DNA from: Asanoa hainanensis
Lineage (GTDB): Bacteria; Actinomycetota; Actinomycetes; Mycobacteriales; Micromonosporaceae
DNA: 64,000 nucleotides
Direction of reading: 5' to 3'
NCBI RefSeq assembly: GCF_900188485.1
Contig: NZ_FZPH01000002.1
Coordinates: 682,001 to 746,000, forward strand
A program made the position numbers and the translations under genes. Below, in pieces: positions 46,950-55,655 of this stretch (position 1 is the first letter of the stretch; each line of letters starts with the position of its first letter). The notes under the pieces were generated by a model. It did not search any database. It saw only the letters and a list, made by a program, of their open reading frames with translations, and had not been told where the DNA came from.

Positions 46950-47656
46950 GCGAGCTACAGCGGCTGCGCGAGGCCATGCGGGTGACCGAGCGGCCCAGTT
47001 CCCTTGATCTGGCCGCCATCATGCGCGACGGGCGACGCCTGCGCCGGCGGCGCGTTTTCGCGCGCAGCGGAGGCGCGACGCTGGCCGCCGCCTTCGTGGC
47101 GGCGGTAGCGGTGGTCGCGGTGAACCAGGACGACCCGTCACTGAACGAACACGTCCCCACACCGGCCGCGGTGGCGCCGACACCGTCGCCTGCCTTCGAG
47201 TCGGAGTCGCGCAAGCCGATCGGCGCCGTGGTCGACACCGGCATCTCGTACGGCGTCGAGCGGCGGGTCTATTACTTCGTGCCCGTGGAGGTGCCCGGTC
47301 ACCCCAAGGTGCGGATGGGACTGGTCGGTGGCCGCCTGCTGCCGGGTGGCTCGCTCACCTCGGACTATTTGGTCAACGACGTCGAGGGCATCGACCGCAG
47401 CGCCGGCTTCCACGAGATCGGCAACGACGAGTCGGGCCCGGGCCAGACCCGCCCGCCGGTGCCCACGTTCGGCTACTTCGTCGGCCCGGCCCAGTCGATC
47501 GTCGGCACCGTCGACGGCAAGGACATAAAAGCGCGGTTGGCCCGGTGGAGCGAGGACGCCCAGGTAGTGATCTTCTGGTTCGACCCGACCGACCTGGCGC
47601 CGGGCGTACCCCTGGACGGGATCATCGCCCGTGACAAGAGCAACCGCCGGCTGTGA
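46946..47656 (+). CDS. Membrane-anchored protein coupled to an ECF sigma gene
   Basis: A 236-aa protein: about 40 basic N-terminal residues (GRRLRRRRVFARSGG), one membrane helix (about 43-62) and an extracytoplasmic domain with GVERRVYYFVPVEVPGHPKVRMG and VIFWFDPTDLAPG. Its ATG overlaps the ECF stop (ATGA). By position it may sense a signal for the sigma factor, but no known anti-sigma domain is seen. A terminator follows at 47674. Confidence 0.8.
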   Translation: MSELQRLREAMRVTERPSSLDLAAIMRDGRRLRRRRVFARSGGATLAAAFVAAVAVVAVNQDDPSLNEHVPTPAAVAPTPSPAFESESRKPIGAVVDTGISYGVERRVYYFVPVEVPGHPKVRMGLVGGRLLPGGSLTSDYLVNDVEGIDRSAGFHEIGNDESGPGQTRPPVPTFGYFVGPAQSIVGTVDGKDIKARLARWSEDAQVVIFWFDPTDLAPGVPLDGIIARDKSNRRL

Positions 47657-47673
47657 CCGGGCCCGGAAAGAGT

Positions 47674-47704
47674 TCAGGGACGGGCCTATGTGGGCCGTCC
47701 CTGA
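47674..47704 (+). terminator. Terminator after the second ECF operon
   Basis: A perfect 10-bp stem (arm TCAGGGACGG, 47674-47683 with 47695-47704) with an 11-nt loop, followed by a short T-containing stretch. Confidence 0.75.
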
Positions 47705-47714
47705 GAGTTATTGC

Positions 47715-47790
47715 TGGTGCGCCGCCAGGGACTCGAACCCCGAACCCGCGGATTAAGAGTCCGCTGCTCTGCCAGTTGAGCTAGCGGCGC
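47715..47790 (-). tRNA. tRNA-Lys (CTT)
   Basis: Read on the minus strand: acceptor GCGCCGC with GCGGCGC, D stem GCTC/GAGC, anticodon stem GCGGA/TCCGC around CTCTTAA giving anticodon CTT, T loop TTCGAGT, discriminator A and an encoded CCA at 47717-47715. Confidence 0.97.
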
Positions 47791-48168
47791 TCGTTCGGCA
47801 ACGAGACGTACGTTAGCACGCGCCCTGAGGGATGTTCCAACTGGTGGCGAACGACCGCCCGAATGCCTCAAACACCCCCATATAACCAGCGGCGGCTAGA
47901 ACTACGCCGGTCGATCGTCGAAGATAGAGCGTCGTGGTTCTCCTGAATGCGAACAAATCTAACCTCAGCATGCACAAAGGGGCGCTGACCTGGGATTACT
48001 TCGGGGAAATCGTCGTTAGTGCGAGGTTCCGACCGGTTCGCGCCCCAGGGTTACCCATGTGGCTGAGGCGGGGAGTGGACGTCATCTGGCACCCTGCCGG
48101 ATCGAGGTACATAGCGGGTGTGGCTGGGGCACGATGACCCCAAGGTTGCGAAGGAACGGGGACATCTA
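47791..48168. promoter_or_regulatory. Upstream region of the first L,D-transpeptidase gene
   Basis: About 380 bp without a credible gene. The stretch 47860-47960 is less GC-rich than its surroundings and holds candidate -10 boxes, and GAAGGAACGGGG at 48151-48162 is the ribosome site of the transpeptidase. A 67-codon ORF at 47934 shows no family resemblance. No riboswitch core is recognised. Confidence 0.5.
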
Positions 48169-49467
48169 ATGGGCCGGTTCGTGACACGTGAAGCAGCCAT
48201 CGGGAAGATCCTTGCCGCCACGGCGGTCGGGGGTCTCGCACTCACCCTTGTCACTGCCTGCGGCGATGACCAGGCGAAGGCGCCCGCGTTCGTCAACCCC
48301 AACCAGGCGGCGGCGCCCTCCGCGTCACCGACCGCACCGCCGGTTCCGTTCGAGTTCGCGGTCACGCCGGCCGACAAGAAGAAAGACCTGCCGGTCAGCA
48401 CCGAGATCGGCACCAGCGTCAAGGGTGGCGAGATCACCAGCGTCACGCTGACCGACAAGGCCGGCAAGGCGGTCAAGGGCAACCTGCGCGACGACAAGTC
48501 GTCGTGGGTGCCGAGCGCGCCGCTCAAGTACGACACCAGCTACACCGCGACCGTCGTCGCGACGAGTGCGGCCGGACAGGCCGAGACGAAGAAGGTGTCG
48601 TTCTCCACGCGGGGCAAGTCGGGCAACGAGATCGGTTCCGGCATGTACCTGTTCAACGGCAAGACGTACGGCGTCGCCATGCCGGTCGTCATGGAGTTCA
48701 GCCCGGGCATCCCGAAGAAGGACCGGGCCGCCGTGCAGCGCCGGCTGTTCGTGCAGACCGACCCGCCGCAGCCGGGCGTCTGGCACTGGGTCAGCAGCGG
48801 CACGCAGGCGTACTACCGCGGGCCCGAATACTGGCAGGCCGGCACGAAGATCACTGTGCGGGCGGCGCTCGAGGGCATCCCGCTGTCCAACGGCCGCGTC
48901 GGCGACCAGGACCGCAAGGCGAGCGCCAAGATCGGTGACAAGTTCGAGATGAAGGTCGAGAACAAGACCAAGAAGATGCAGGTCTTCAAGAACGACAAAC
49001 TGGTCAAGACGTTCCCGGTCAGCCTCGGCAAGCCCAGCACGCCCTCGTCCAGCGGCACGCTCATCGTGATGGACAAGCAGGAGCACACGGTCTTCGACAC
49101 CTTCGCCGAGCTCGGCCCGGAGGAGGGCTACCGCACCGACATCGACTTCGCGCAGCGGCTGACCTGGGGTGGCGAGTTCATCCACTCGGCGCCGTGGTCG
49201 GTGGGTGACCAGGGCCGGCGCAACGTCTCCCACGGCTGCGTCAACCTCGCGCCGCAGAACGCGAGCTGGTTGTTCGGTCAGACCAAGGTCGGCGACCCGA
49301 TCACCATCCGGGGCACCGAGCGCAAGCTCGAGGCCGGCAACGGCTGGACCGCCTGGAACCTGTCGTGGGCGGACTTCGTCAAGGGCAGCGCGCTGCCCGT
49401 TCCGGACAGTCTGAAGTCGGTGGGTTCGACCGCTAACGCCACGCCGACACCGACGCCTACCGATTAA
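48169..49467 (+). CDS. L,D-transpeptidase lipoprotein (first of tandem pair)
   Basis: A 432-aa lipoprotein (lipobox LVTAC, Cys31) with two Ig-like domains of the actinobacterial LdtMt2 type (about 60-250) and a YkuD catalytic domain. The active site is IHSAPWSVG...SHGCVN with Cys357, and EEGYRTDIDFAQRLTWGGEF is the preceding conserved loop. It cross-links peptidoglycan stems 3-3 outside the membrane. ATG 48169 has GAAGGAACGGGG upstream. A paralogue follows 140 bp downstream. Confidence 0.95.
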   Translation: MGRFVTREAAIGKILAATAVGGLALTLVTACGDDQAKAPAFVNPNQAAAPSASPTAPPVPFEFAVTPADKKKDLPVSTEIGTSVKGGEITSVTLTDKAGKAVKGNLRDDKSSWVPSAPLKYDTSYTATVVATSAAGQAETKKVSFSTRGKSGNEIGSGMYLFNGKTYGVAMPVVMEFSPGIPKKDRAAVQRRLFVQTDPPQPGVWHWVSSGTQAYYRGPEYWQAGTKITVRAALEGIPLSNGRVGDQDRKASAKIGDKFEMKVENKTKKMQVFKNDKLVKTFPVSLGKPSTPSSSGTLIVMDKQEHTVFDTFAELGPEEGYRTDIDFAQRLTWGGEFIHSAPWSVGDQGRRNVSHGCVNLAPQNASWLFGQTKVGDPITIRGTERKLEAGNGWTAWNLSWADFVKGSALPVPDSLKSVGSTANATPTPTPTD

Positions 49468-49607
49468 GTCTCTTTCGGGTACCGTTGCTCAGCTCGATCG
49501 TTCGTACACTCGTCTGCGTGTTACCGCACACGGCACGAAACCGTGAGGTGTTCCGAAGCGTCTTTCGGGCAACATGACTGCGGTACACGGACCTGTGAGG
49601 GGATCTC

Positions 49608-50843
49608 ATGCTGAGCAGCCGAAAGTGGCGTCCCACTCGCCGAAATGGCGTCATGCTGGCGGCCGTCGCCATGGCCGGGTTGCTCTCGGTCACAGCGGGT
49701 TGCACGAAGAGTGGCAACGCGGCGTGGTCGGACGGTGCGAAGCCGGGTTCGTCGCAGTCGGCCGAGCCTGACACGAAGGCCAAGGCGACGATCACCGAGC
49801 CGGCCGCCAACGCCGCCGACGTGCCGGCTTCGACCGCGATCGCGTTCGACACCACCGACGCGGTCGACACCTCGGTCGAGCTGAAGTCGGCTGACGGCGA
49901 GACCGTCAAGGGCACCCTGTCCGCAGACAAGAAGAGCTGGCTGCCGACGGGCGCGCTCGACTGGGGCACGAGCTACACCGCGACGGTGACCGCGACCGGC
50001 GACGACGGCAAGGCCGCGACGGCCGAGAGCACCTTCAAGGTCATGGCCAAACCGGGCAACACGACCGCGGTGAGCAGCTTCCTCGGCGACGGCGCCGTGG
50101 TCGGCGTCGGCATGCCGATGATCGTCAAGTTCGGCAAGGCGATCCCGCAGGATGCCCGCGCCGACGTCCAACGGCGCATGAAGGTCACCACGACGCCGGC
50201 GCAGGAGGGCACCTGGGCGTGGATCAGCCCGACCGAGATCCACTTCCGCCCCAAGGAGTTTTGGAAGGCCAACACCAAGGTCCACTACAAGCTGCAGACC
50301 GGTGGCCTCCCGCTGGGCAACGGCTCGTTCCTCCGCAACGACCTGACGGTGGATCTGAAGATCGGCCCGGCCCTGGTCATGACGGTCAACAACAGCACCA
50401 AGCGGATGACGGTGACCAAGGACGGCAAGGTCATCAAGACCATCAAGGTGAGCCTCGGCAAGAAGAGCACCCCGTCGTCGACCGGCACGATGATCGTGAT
50501 CGAGAAGAAGCGCAAGACGGTCTTCGACACGTTCGAAGAGCTCGGCCCGGAAGAGGGCTACCGCACCGACATCGACTTCGCGCAGCGCCTGACCTGGGGC
50601 GGCGAGTTCATCCACGCCGCACCGTGGTCGGAGGGCCAACAGGGCACAACCAACGTCTCCCACGGCTGCGTCAACGTCTCGATGAAGGACGGCGAGTGGC
50701 TCTTCGGCCAAACCCGGATCGGTGACCCGATCACGGTCAAGGGCACGGAGCGCAAACTCCAGAACGGCAACGGCTGGACCGACTGGAACATGTCGTTCGC
50801 CGAGTACGCGGAGCTCAGCGCCATCCCCCTTTCCGAGCAGTAG
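49608..50843 (+). CDS. L,D-transpeptidase lipoprotein (second of tandem pair)
   Basis: A 411-aa paralogue of the upstream gene: lipobox SVTAGC (Cys32), Ig-like domains, YkuD domain with IHAAPWSEG and SHGCVN (Cys354). The catalytic domain is near-identical in key stretches (EEGYRTDIDFAQRLTWGGEF is shared) whereas the N-terminal Ig-like parts have diverged. GAGGGGATCTC precedes ATG 49608. A terminator follows at 50891. Probably separate transcripts, since 140 bp with a possible promoter separate the two. Confidence 0.95.
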   Translation: MLSSRKWRPTRRNGVMLAAVAMAGLLSVTAGCTKSGNAAWSDGAKPGSSQSAEPDTKAKATITEPAANAADVPASTAIAFDTTDAVDTSVELKSADGETVKGTLSADKKSWLPTGALDWGTSYTATVTATGDDGKAATAESTFKVMAKPGNTTAVSSFLGDGAVVGVGMPMIVKFGKAIPQDARADVQRRMKVTTTPAQEGTWAWISPTEIHFRPKEFWKANTKVHYKLQTGGLPLGNGSFLRNDLTVDLKIGPALVMTVNNSTKRMTVTKDGKVIKTIKVSLGKKSTPSSTGTMIVIEKKRKTVFDTFEELGPEEGYRTDIDFAQRLTWGGEFIHAAPWSEGQQGTTNVSHGCVNVSMKDGEWLFGQTRIGDPITVKGTERKLQNGNGWTDWNMSFAEYAELSAIPLSEQ

Positions 50844-50890
50844 CTTTCCCGGGTCCGCGGTGGTGCGGACCGCCGCTCCCGCCGGAGACC

Positions 50891-50916
50891 GGGTCGGGCC
50901 CTCGGGGGCCCGACCC
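50891..50916 (+). terminator. Terminator after the L,D-transpeptidase pair
   Basis: A perfect 11-bp stem (arm GGGTCGGGCCC, 50891-50901 with 50906-50916) and 4-nt loop 47 bp after the stop codon. Confidence 0.8.
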
Positions 50917-51390
50917 TTCGGCGTCCGTGGGTCGAAAAGCAAGATCCGCGGCGAAGCAGGGCGAGGGCGAGGGAACGTTCGGTCCCTCCGTCCTGACGCG
51001 CGAGGCCGTGCGTGGCGCGGCGACACGTCCCGGGTTGCGGGGCGGGTCTCCGGCGGAAACGACTGCGGGCGTCGTGCGCCCGTTGCCCGGACCGCCAGGA
51101 GGTACCCGGCCCGGACGCTCGGGAGATATCCGGCCGTTGCCCGGACCGGACGCCCAGGAGGTACACGCCCGTTGCGCAAAGCCGCGCCGCCGCGGCGTCC
51201 GTGCCTACCGCGGAGTCGGGTCTGACGCCGCGTCTGGCGTGGCCACCCCGGGTGGCCCCGGGCACGCCCGCTTGCTGTGGTGTGGCCCTGAGCGCACTCC
51301 GCCTGGTGGTCAATGCCCACCAGGGTCCGGGTCATTTCGCCGCCCGCGGCGGACCGGGTCGACCGGAGGCCCCTTCGCCGCGTCGACGGT
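50917..51390. other. Gene-free GC-rich region with degenerate repeats
   Basis: No reading frame here has believable protein character or start signals. CCGTTGCCCGGACCG occurs at about 51080 and again at about 51133, each followed within 20 bp by CCAGGAGGTAC, so a degenerate duplication of about 53 bp is present upstream of the main repeat array. Confidence 0.7.
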
Positions 51391-51686
51391 CGCGGGCGTT
51401 GACGGCTCGTGGACCGCGTCCGGGCTCGTGGACCGCGTCCGGGCTCGTGGACCGCGTCCGGGCTCGTGGACCGCGTCCGGGTTCGCGGACCGCGCCCGGG
51501 TTCGCGGGCGTTGACGGCTCGTGGACCGCGTCCGGGCTCGTGGATCGCGTCCGGGCTCGTGGACCGCGTCCGGGTTCGCGGACCGCGCCCAGGTTCGCGG
51601 GCCTTGCCGGCTCGTGGACCGCGCCCGGGCCCGTGGACCGCGCCCGGATTCGCCGGCGTTGACGGCTCGTGGACCGCGTCCGGGCT
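51391..51686. repeat. Tandem array of 19-bp and 17-bp repeats
   Basis: The 296 bp consist of sixteen units with no gaps. Twelve are 19-mers near CGTGGACCGCGTCCGGGCT and four are 17-mers near CGCGGGCGTTGACGGCT. The 17-mers at 51391, 51503, 51596 and 51651 are followed by 5, 4, 2 and 1 19-mers. Units differ at a few positions only. Neither length is divisible by three, so it is not a coding repeat. Most 19-mers contain the small palindrome GGAC-CGC-GTCC. Confidence 0.95.
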
Positions 51687-51714
51687 CGCTGCTGCGGCAA
51701 GGCCTCGGGAGGAT

Positions 51715-52305
51715 CTAGGCCTGGTGCACCTCGCGGCCGGCGAAGGCGGCCAGGCGGTCGTATAGGTGGGCTTCGGCTGAGATCGGGACCTCTGGGCCGA
51801 AGGATTTGCCTTCGCTTTCGGGGCCGCGGAACTGGGGGACCAGCGTGCCGCGCATCCAGTCGAGGGCCAGTTGGCCCACCTCCGGGTCTAGGTTTGTCGA
51901 TTGGCCTGTTGCTCGGGCCAGGTCCCAGGCGTGCACCGCGAACTCGGCCGTCTGTAGGTCGACCGGGAAGCGGGCCGGCACCTCACCCATCCCCGGGAAC
52001 GTGACCGTGCCCGTCAGGTCGCCGGCCGCGCGCCAGGCGTCGAGCAGGTCTGCGGCGCGCGATCGGAATATCGACGGCCGCTCGGCTGCCGGCACCACCG
52101 CGGCCTCGGCGGACCAGTCGGCCTTGCCGCCGGTGGCCGTCAGACGGAACTGGCCTAGGTCGTGGACCACGTGGTCGCCGAGTTGGGCCACCGTCCACGA
52201 GCGACACGGGCTCGATAGGTGTTCCTGGTCCGCGCGGATCTCCGAGAGCACCTCGCCGACCTGGTCAAGCGCACGTGCCAGCAGCGTGAGCGGTTCGTTG
52301 TCCAC
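51715..52305 (-). CDS. TIGR03086 family (maleylpyruvate-isomerase/DinB-like) protein
   Basis: A 196-aa helical-bundle protein: LLARALDQVGEVLSEIRADQ, SPCRSWTVAQLGDHVVHDLGQ, and the C-terminal EFAVHAWDLARATGQ and FGPEVPISAEAHLYDRLAAFAGR match the TIGR03086 family of mycothiol-dependent-like enzymes; metal ligands of the DinB type are suggested by the His residues in DHVVHD and VHAWD. GTG 52305 is chosen because GGAGAG lies 6 nt upstream. Substrate unknown. Confidence 0.9.
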   Translation of the reverse strand: MDNEPLTLLARALDQVGEVLSEIRADQEHLSSPCRSWTVAQLGDHVVHDLGQFRLTATGGKADWSAEAAVVPAAERPSIFRSRAADLLDAWRAAGDLTGTVTFPGMGEVPARFPVDLQTAEFAVHAWDLARATGQSTNLDPEVGQLALDWMRGTLVPQFRGPESEGKSFGPEVPISAEAHLYDRLAAFAGREVHQA

Positions 52306-52350
52306 CGTGAACTCTCCATGTCGTCCCACGTGACAAAGACAACCACACAC

Positions 52351-53379
52351 CTACGACATTTCCCGGACTGACGGCCACGAGCGGAGTACCTCGGCCACGT
52401 CGGGCGACGCTGCCGAGAGAGCGGCAGCATGGGCCGACGCCAACACGTCGTCGATCACGACCGGCAGGCCCGTGGACGCCGACTCGACCGCGCAGAGGAC
52501 CATCGCCAGGCTCATCACGTTGAAACGCACAGCCGTTGCCGGGGGTCGGCCCGACCGCAAAGAAGAGACGAAGACCGACAACGACGCACTGATGGTGTCC
52601 AGCAAGGTGTTGGCGTCGGCCGGAGAGCGATCGCCGTCCCAGAAGGCCGTGCCTCCGGCGGCCACCGCGCGCCAGTTGCCGTTCCACGACGTGTCGCCGC
52701 CGTCGGCGCACCAGGACGCCAGGTACGAGTAGCGGGCGCCGGACGCGAAACGGAACAGGGCGTTGGCCGACGCGTCACCGGCGTACCAGCTCCAGGACGG
52801 GTTGTACGCGTCGCAGTACACCGAAACAGGGTCGTCGTCGAGCAGGTAGCGGGCCGTGTCGAAGGCGTGGATGGCCATGTCCAGCAACAGCGGATTGGCC
52901 ATCGTCTCGCGGAAGCCGCCGAACCGCGCACCCCGGTAGAACTCCGTGGTCAACGAGCCGACCGGGCCCAGCGCGGAAAGCCGCGACTTGAACGACGGAA
53001 GACCCCGCTCGAAGCGCCGCGACTGGCTCACCACGAACAGCGAACCCGTCAACGACGACAACGCCGCCAACGTCAACGCCTCCGGCAGCGTCGCGGTCAG
53101 CGGCTTCTCGCCCAACACCGGCAGGCCCAACCGCAACGCCGAGGCCGTGACGGAGAAGTGGGCCGACGGCACCGTGGCGTTCACGACGAAGTCGGCACCG
53201 GAGGCGACCGACGCCAGCGTGGTGGAAGACGGAACAACGCCCTGAGCCGCGCGCTCCGCAGCCGCCAAATCGAGATCAACCACGGCGGCCAGCGTCACGT
53301 CCGGGCTGGCGGCGATCGCCGAAAGCCACTCGACACCCATAGCGCCGGCCCCCACCAACACAGCCCGAAGACCACTCAC
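52351..53379 (-). CDS. Gfo/Idh/MocA family oxidoreductase
   Basis: A 342-aa NAD(P)-dependent sugar oxidoreductase: Rossmann start RAVLVGAGAMGVEWL, cofactor-binding LPVLGEKPLTATLPEA with the EKP motif, and DMAIHAFDTARYLLDDDP as the substrate-site segment. GTG 53379 overlaps the stop of the ThuA-like gene (GTGA). The ThuA and Gfo/Idh pair is a common set for oxidation of sugars such as trehalose or related glycosides, though no transporter lies beside it. Confidence 0.93.
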   Translation of the reverse strand: MSGLRAVLVGAGAMGVEWLSAIAASPDVTLAAVVDLDLAAAERAAQGVVPSSTTLASVASGADFVVNATVPSAHFSVTASALRLGLPVLGEKPLTATLPEALTLAALSSLTGSLFVVSQSRRFERGLPSFKSRLSALGPVGSLTTEFYRGARFGGFRETMANPLLLDMAIHAFDTARYLLDDDPVSVYCDAYNPSWSWYAGDASANALFRFASGARYSYLASWCADGGDTSWNGNWRAVAAGGTAFWDGDRSPADANTLLDTISASLSVFVSSLRSGRPPATAVRFNVMSLAMVLCAVESASTGLPVVIDDVLASAHAAALSAASPDVAEVLRSWPSVREMS

Positions 53380-54119
53380 GACCCCACGAACCAATCAGGC
53401 GCCGCGTACGCGATCGGGGTCGACGAACGCGGACCGGCAGGCGCGGCCCAGACGGCGGCGTTGGCGATCACCCGGCGTACGTCCGGATGGTGGTAGACGG
53501 GATAGTCCTGGTCCCCGGGGCTGAAGTAGAACACCCGGCCCCGCCCGCGGCGCCAGGCGCACCCGCTGCGGAACACCTCACCGCCCGTGAACGAGCTGAC
53601 GAAGACGAGCTCGTCGGGTGCGGGGATGTCGAAGAACTCGCCGTACATCTCCTGGCTCGGTATCGAGATCGGGCTCGGCACCCCCGCCGCGACCGGATGC
53701 GTGGGATCCACCGTCCAGACCAGCTCCCGGTCGTCGCCGTTGCGCCAGCGCAACGCGCAGCTCGTACCCATCAGCCGTTTGAAGATCTTCGACCAGTGAC
53801 CGGAGTGCAGCACGACCAAGCCCATCCCGGCGAGCACGGCCTCCTGCACCCGGTCGACCAGGTCGTCGCTCACCTCGTCGTGGGCGATATGTCCCCACCA
53901 GGTCAGCACGTCGGTCGAGTCCAGCACCTCCGCCGGCAGGCCCTGCCCAGGATCGTCGAGCGCGACGCAGCGGACGGTGACCGCCGAACCGGCCTGCGAA
54001 GCGATGCCAGCGGCGATCGTCGCGTGCATGCCGTCGGGATAGAGCTCACGCACGTTCGCGTCGCGCTTCTCGTGGCGGCCTTCGCCCCACACCGTCACCC
54101 GGATCGGTTCATCACCCAT
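53376..54119 (-). CDS. ThuA-like trehalose utilization family protein
   Basis: A 247-aa class-I glutamine-amidotransferase-like fold protein of the ThuA family: IRVTVWGEGRHEKRD, DVLTWWGHIAHDEV, GLVVLHSGHWSKIFKRLMGT and FYFSPGDQDYPVYHHPDVRRVI. The family takes part in trehalose or 3-keto-sugar use. ATG 54119 gives the usual start MGDEPIRVTVWGEG. It is translationally coupled to the oxidoreductase downstream. Confidence 0.92.
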   Translation of the reverse strand: MGDEPIRVTVWGEGRHEKRDANVRELYPDGMHATIAAGIASQAGSAVTVRCVALDDPGQGLPAEVLDSTDVLTWWGHIAHDEVSDDLVDRVQEAVLAGMGLVVLHSGHWSKIFKRLMGTSCALRWRNGDDRELVWTVDPTHPVAAGVPSPISIPSQEMYGEFFDIPAPDELVFVSSFTGGEVFRSGCAWRRGRGRVFYFSPGDQDYPVYHHPDVRRVIANAAVWAAPAGPRSSTPIAYAAPDWFVGS

Positions 54120-54169
54120 CCCGGCATTCTCGGCGAGCGCGGCCCGGCCCGCCACCAACAGACGAAGCG

Positions 54170-54841
54170 CTAACGTGTGGCCGGCGTCCGATGGGCCATT
54201 CGCCGCTCGAGGTCGAACTTGATCGGCCCGCCGACCTTGACCACGTCCCGCCCCAGCAGTCCGTTGATGAGCGCGGCCGACCCCGCGTACCAGGCGATCA
54301 GCGCCGTGATGACGCCCAGATACCCGCCGACCCGCACCGCCGTGCTGTTGTCGACGAAGAAGCCGATGCAGAGCACGACCTCGGTGACGCCCAGGAAGAA
54401 GAACAGCGCGAACAGGGCCTCGTTGACCTGACTGGACCACAGCAGCAGATAGAAGTTGAACAGGGCGAACGCCAGCAGGATCCAGGCGAGGTCGTTGCGT
54501 TGTGCCGCCGCGTCCGCGCTTGGTGCGACCAGGGTGAAGTACAACGACAGTCCGAAGTAGAACGCGGCGTACATGGAGAACGCGACGGTCGCGAACAGGT
54601 TGCGGTTGCGGAAGGACCACATCCCGGCGAGCAGTTGTACGAGGCCGCCGGCCACGAACCCGAAGCTCAGCCAGGCGGTCGTGCCACTGGTCCAGCCGGC
54701 GTTGAACACCGAGAACAGGAAGGTCGACAGCGCGAAGGCGGCGAGCCCCAGCGGTACGGCGTCCGCGACCCCGCCGGTCCGGGTTTCGGTCTCTCCGGCG
54801 GAAAGTCGGGCAGATGGCATGCGCGGGTCAGCGTCGGTCAT
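54170..54841 (-). CDS. GPR1/FUN34/YaaH (acetate uptake transporter) family protein
   Basis: A 223-aa membrane protein with six helices. The N-terminal family signature ADAVPLGLAAFALSTFLFSVFNAGW, then GGLVQLLAGMWSFRNRNLFATVAF and FNFYLLLWSSQVNEALFALFF match the SatP/YaaH acetate-succinate family. ATG 54841 has GAGGGG 8 nt upstream; an earlier start at 54868 lies before that site. It imports acetate or a similar small carboxylate. Confidence 0.93.
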   Translation of the reverse strand: MTDADPRMPSARLSAGETETRTGGVADAVPLGLAAFALSTFLFSVFNAGWTSGTTAWLSFGFVAGGLVQLLAGMWSFRNRNLFATVAFSMYAAFYFGLSLYFTLVAPSADAAAQRNDLAWILLAFALFNFYLLLWSSQVNEALFALFFFLGVTEVVLCIGFFVDNSTAVRVGGYLGVITALIAWYAGSAALINGLLGRDVVKVGGPIKFDLERRMAHRTPATR

Positions 54842-54915
54842 TGTGATCCCCTCGTCAGACGTGCGCAATTCCGACTATTCCACCGAGCAAGAGCCGCTGG
54901 CCAGGGTCCGCCGCT

Positions 54916-55623
54916 TTACGGGACGGGATGGGCGGATGTGGTGCCGGCCCGGGCGGAAATCAGCGCCGCCACGCCGTCGAGGATCCGAGCCAGGCCGAAG
55001 TCGAGCGCCTGGTTCAACTGACCGCCCGCCCGCGCCGCCGACACCGCCGCGCTCAGCGCCGGAAACCGCTCTTCGCGGCCGGCGACGAGGGCGGCGATGG
55101 CGTCGTCCAGTGCCCCCTCCGCGTCCAAGGGCATGCCCGCCGTCTGCTGCGCCAGGCTGCGCACGTGGCCGGCCAGGGTAGCCGCCACGTCCAGCATCTC
55201 CGCGCCGTGCAGGCCGGTGTCGGTCAGGGCGGCGACCGCCGCCTCCATCCAGCCGAGCTCGTTGGGCCCGATCACCCGGGCCCCGACCGCCGCCTCCAGC
55301 GCCCACGGGTGGGCGGCGAACGCCGCGAAGAGCGCGTGGGACCAGGCATCCAGCGCGGGCCGCCAGTCGTGGCCGGAAAGGGGCGGTGGCTGGCCGATCG
55401 CGAGGTCGAGCATCAGTGCGACCAGCTCGGCCTTGCCGGGCACGTAGCGGTAGAGCGCCATCTTGGTCACGCCGAGCTGGTCGGCGACCCGCTGCATGGT
55501 GACGGCCGCGAGGCCGTCGGAATCGGCGATCGCGATGCCCGCCCGGGCGATGTCGTCCAGCGTGAACGCCGGCCGTGGGCCCCGCCTGGGGCCGGGCGGA
55601 GGCCCCCACAACAGCTTGTCCAT
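54916..55623 (-). CDS. TetR family transcriptional regulator
   Basis: A 235-aa regulator. The HTH is FTLDDIARAGIAIADSDGLAAVTMQRVADQLGVTKMALYRYVPGKAELV, split here by eye at about 20-70, followed by a TetR_C-type ligand domain. It is divergent from an FAD-dependent monooxygenase gene; the 88-bp gap holds an 11-bp split palindrome that is its most likely operator. It probably represses both itself and the monooxygenase until a substrate or drug binds. Confidence 0.94.
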   Translation of the reverse strand: MDKLLWGPPPGPRRGPRPAFTLDDIARAGIAIADSDGLAAVTMQRVADQLGVTKMALYRYVPGKAELVALMLDLAIGQPPPLSGHDWRPALDAWSHALFAAFAAHPWALEAAVGARVIGPNELGWMEAAVAALTDTGLHGAEMLDVAATLAGHVRSLAQQTAGMPLDAEGALDDAIAALVAGREERFPALSAAVSAARAGGQLNQALDFGLARILDGVAALISARAGTTSAHPVP

Positions 55624-55655
55624 CAGTCGCCACCTTAAGGGCTTGCCGGGTCACC

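Noticed and set aside
47934-48137. 67-codon ORF upstream of the first L,D-transpeptidase
   Set aside because: No family resemblance and no ribosome site; it ends inside the transpeptidase leader.
47950-48168. c-di-AMP (ydaO-type) riboswitch before the cell-wall gene
   Set aside because: Such riboswitches often precede cell-wall genes in actinobacteria, but I could not line up the conserved core in this leader. A covariance-model search would decide.
49521-51335. 604-codon leftward open frame over the second L,D-transpeptidase gene
   Set aside because: Composition is that of an antisense shadow in GC-rich DNA, and it crosses the terminator and the degenerate repeats.
51391-51686. CRISPR array
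   Set aside because: Units are contiguous with no unique spacers, and no cas gene is present.
51332-51765. Coding repeat (Gly-Pro-Arg or Arg-Thr-Arg-Ser proteins) in the tandem array
   Set aside because: The 19-bp and 17-bp units shift the frame, so all frames stay open only because the repeat lacks stop triplets; no start signal or codon bias supports coding.
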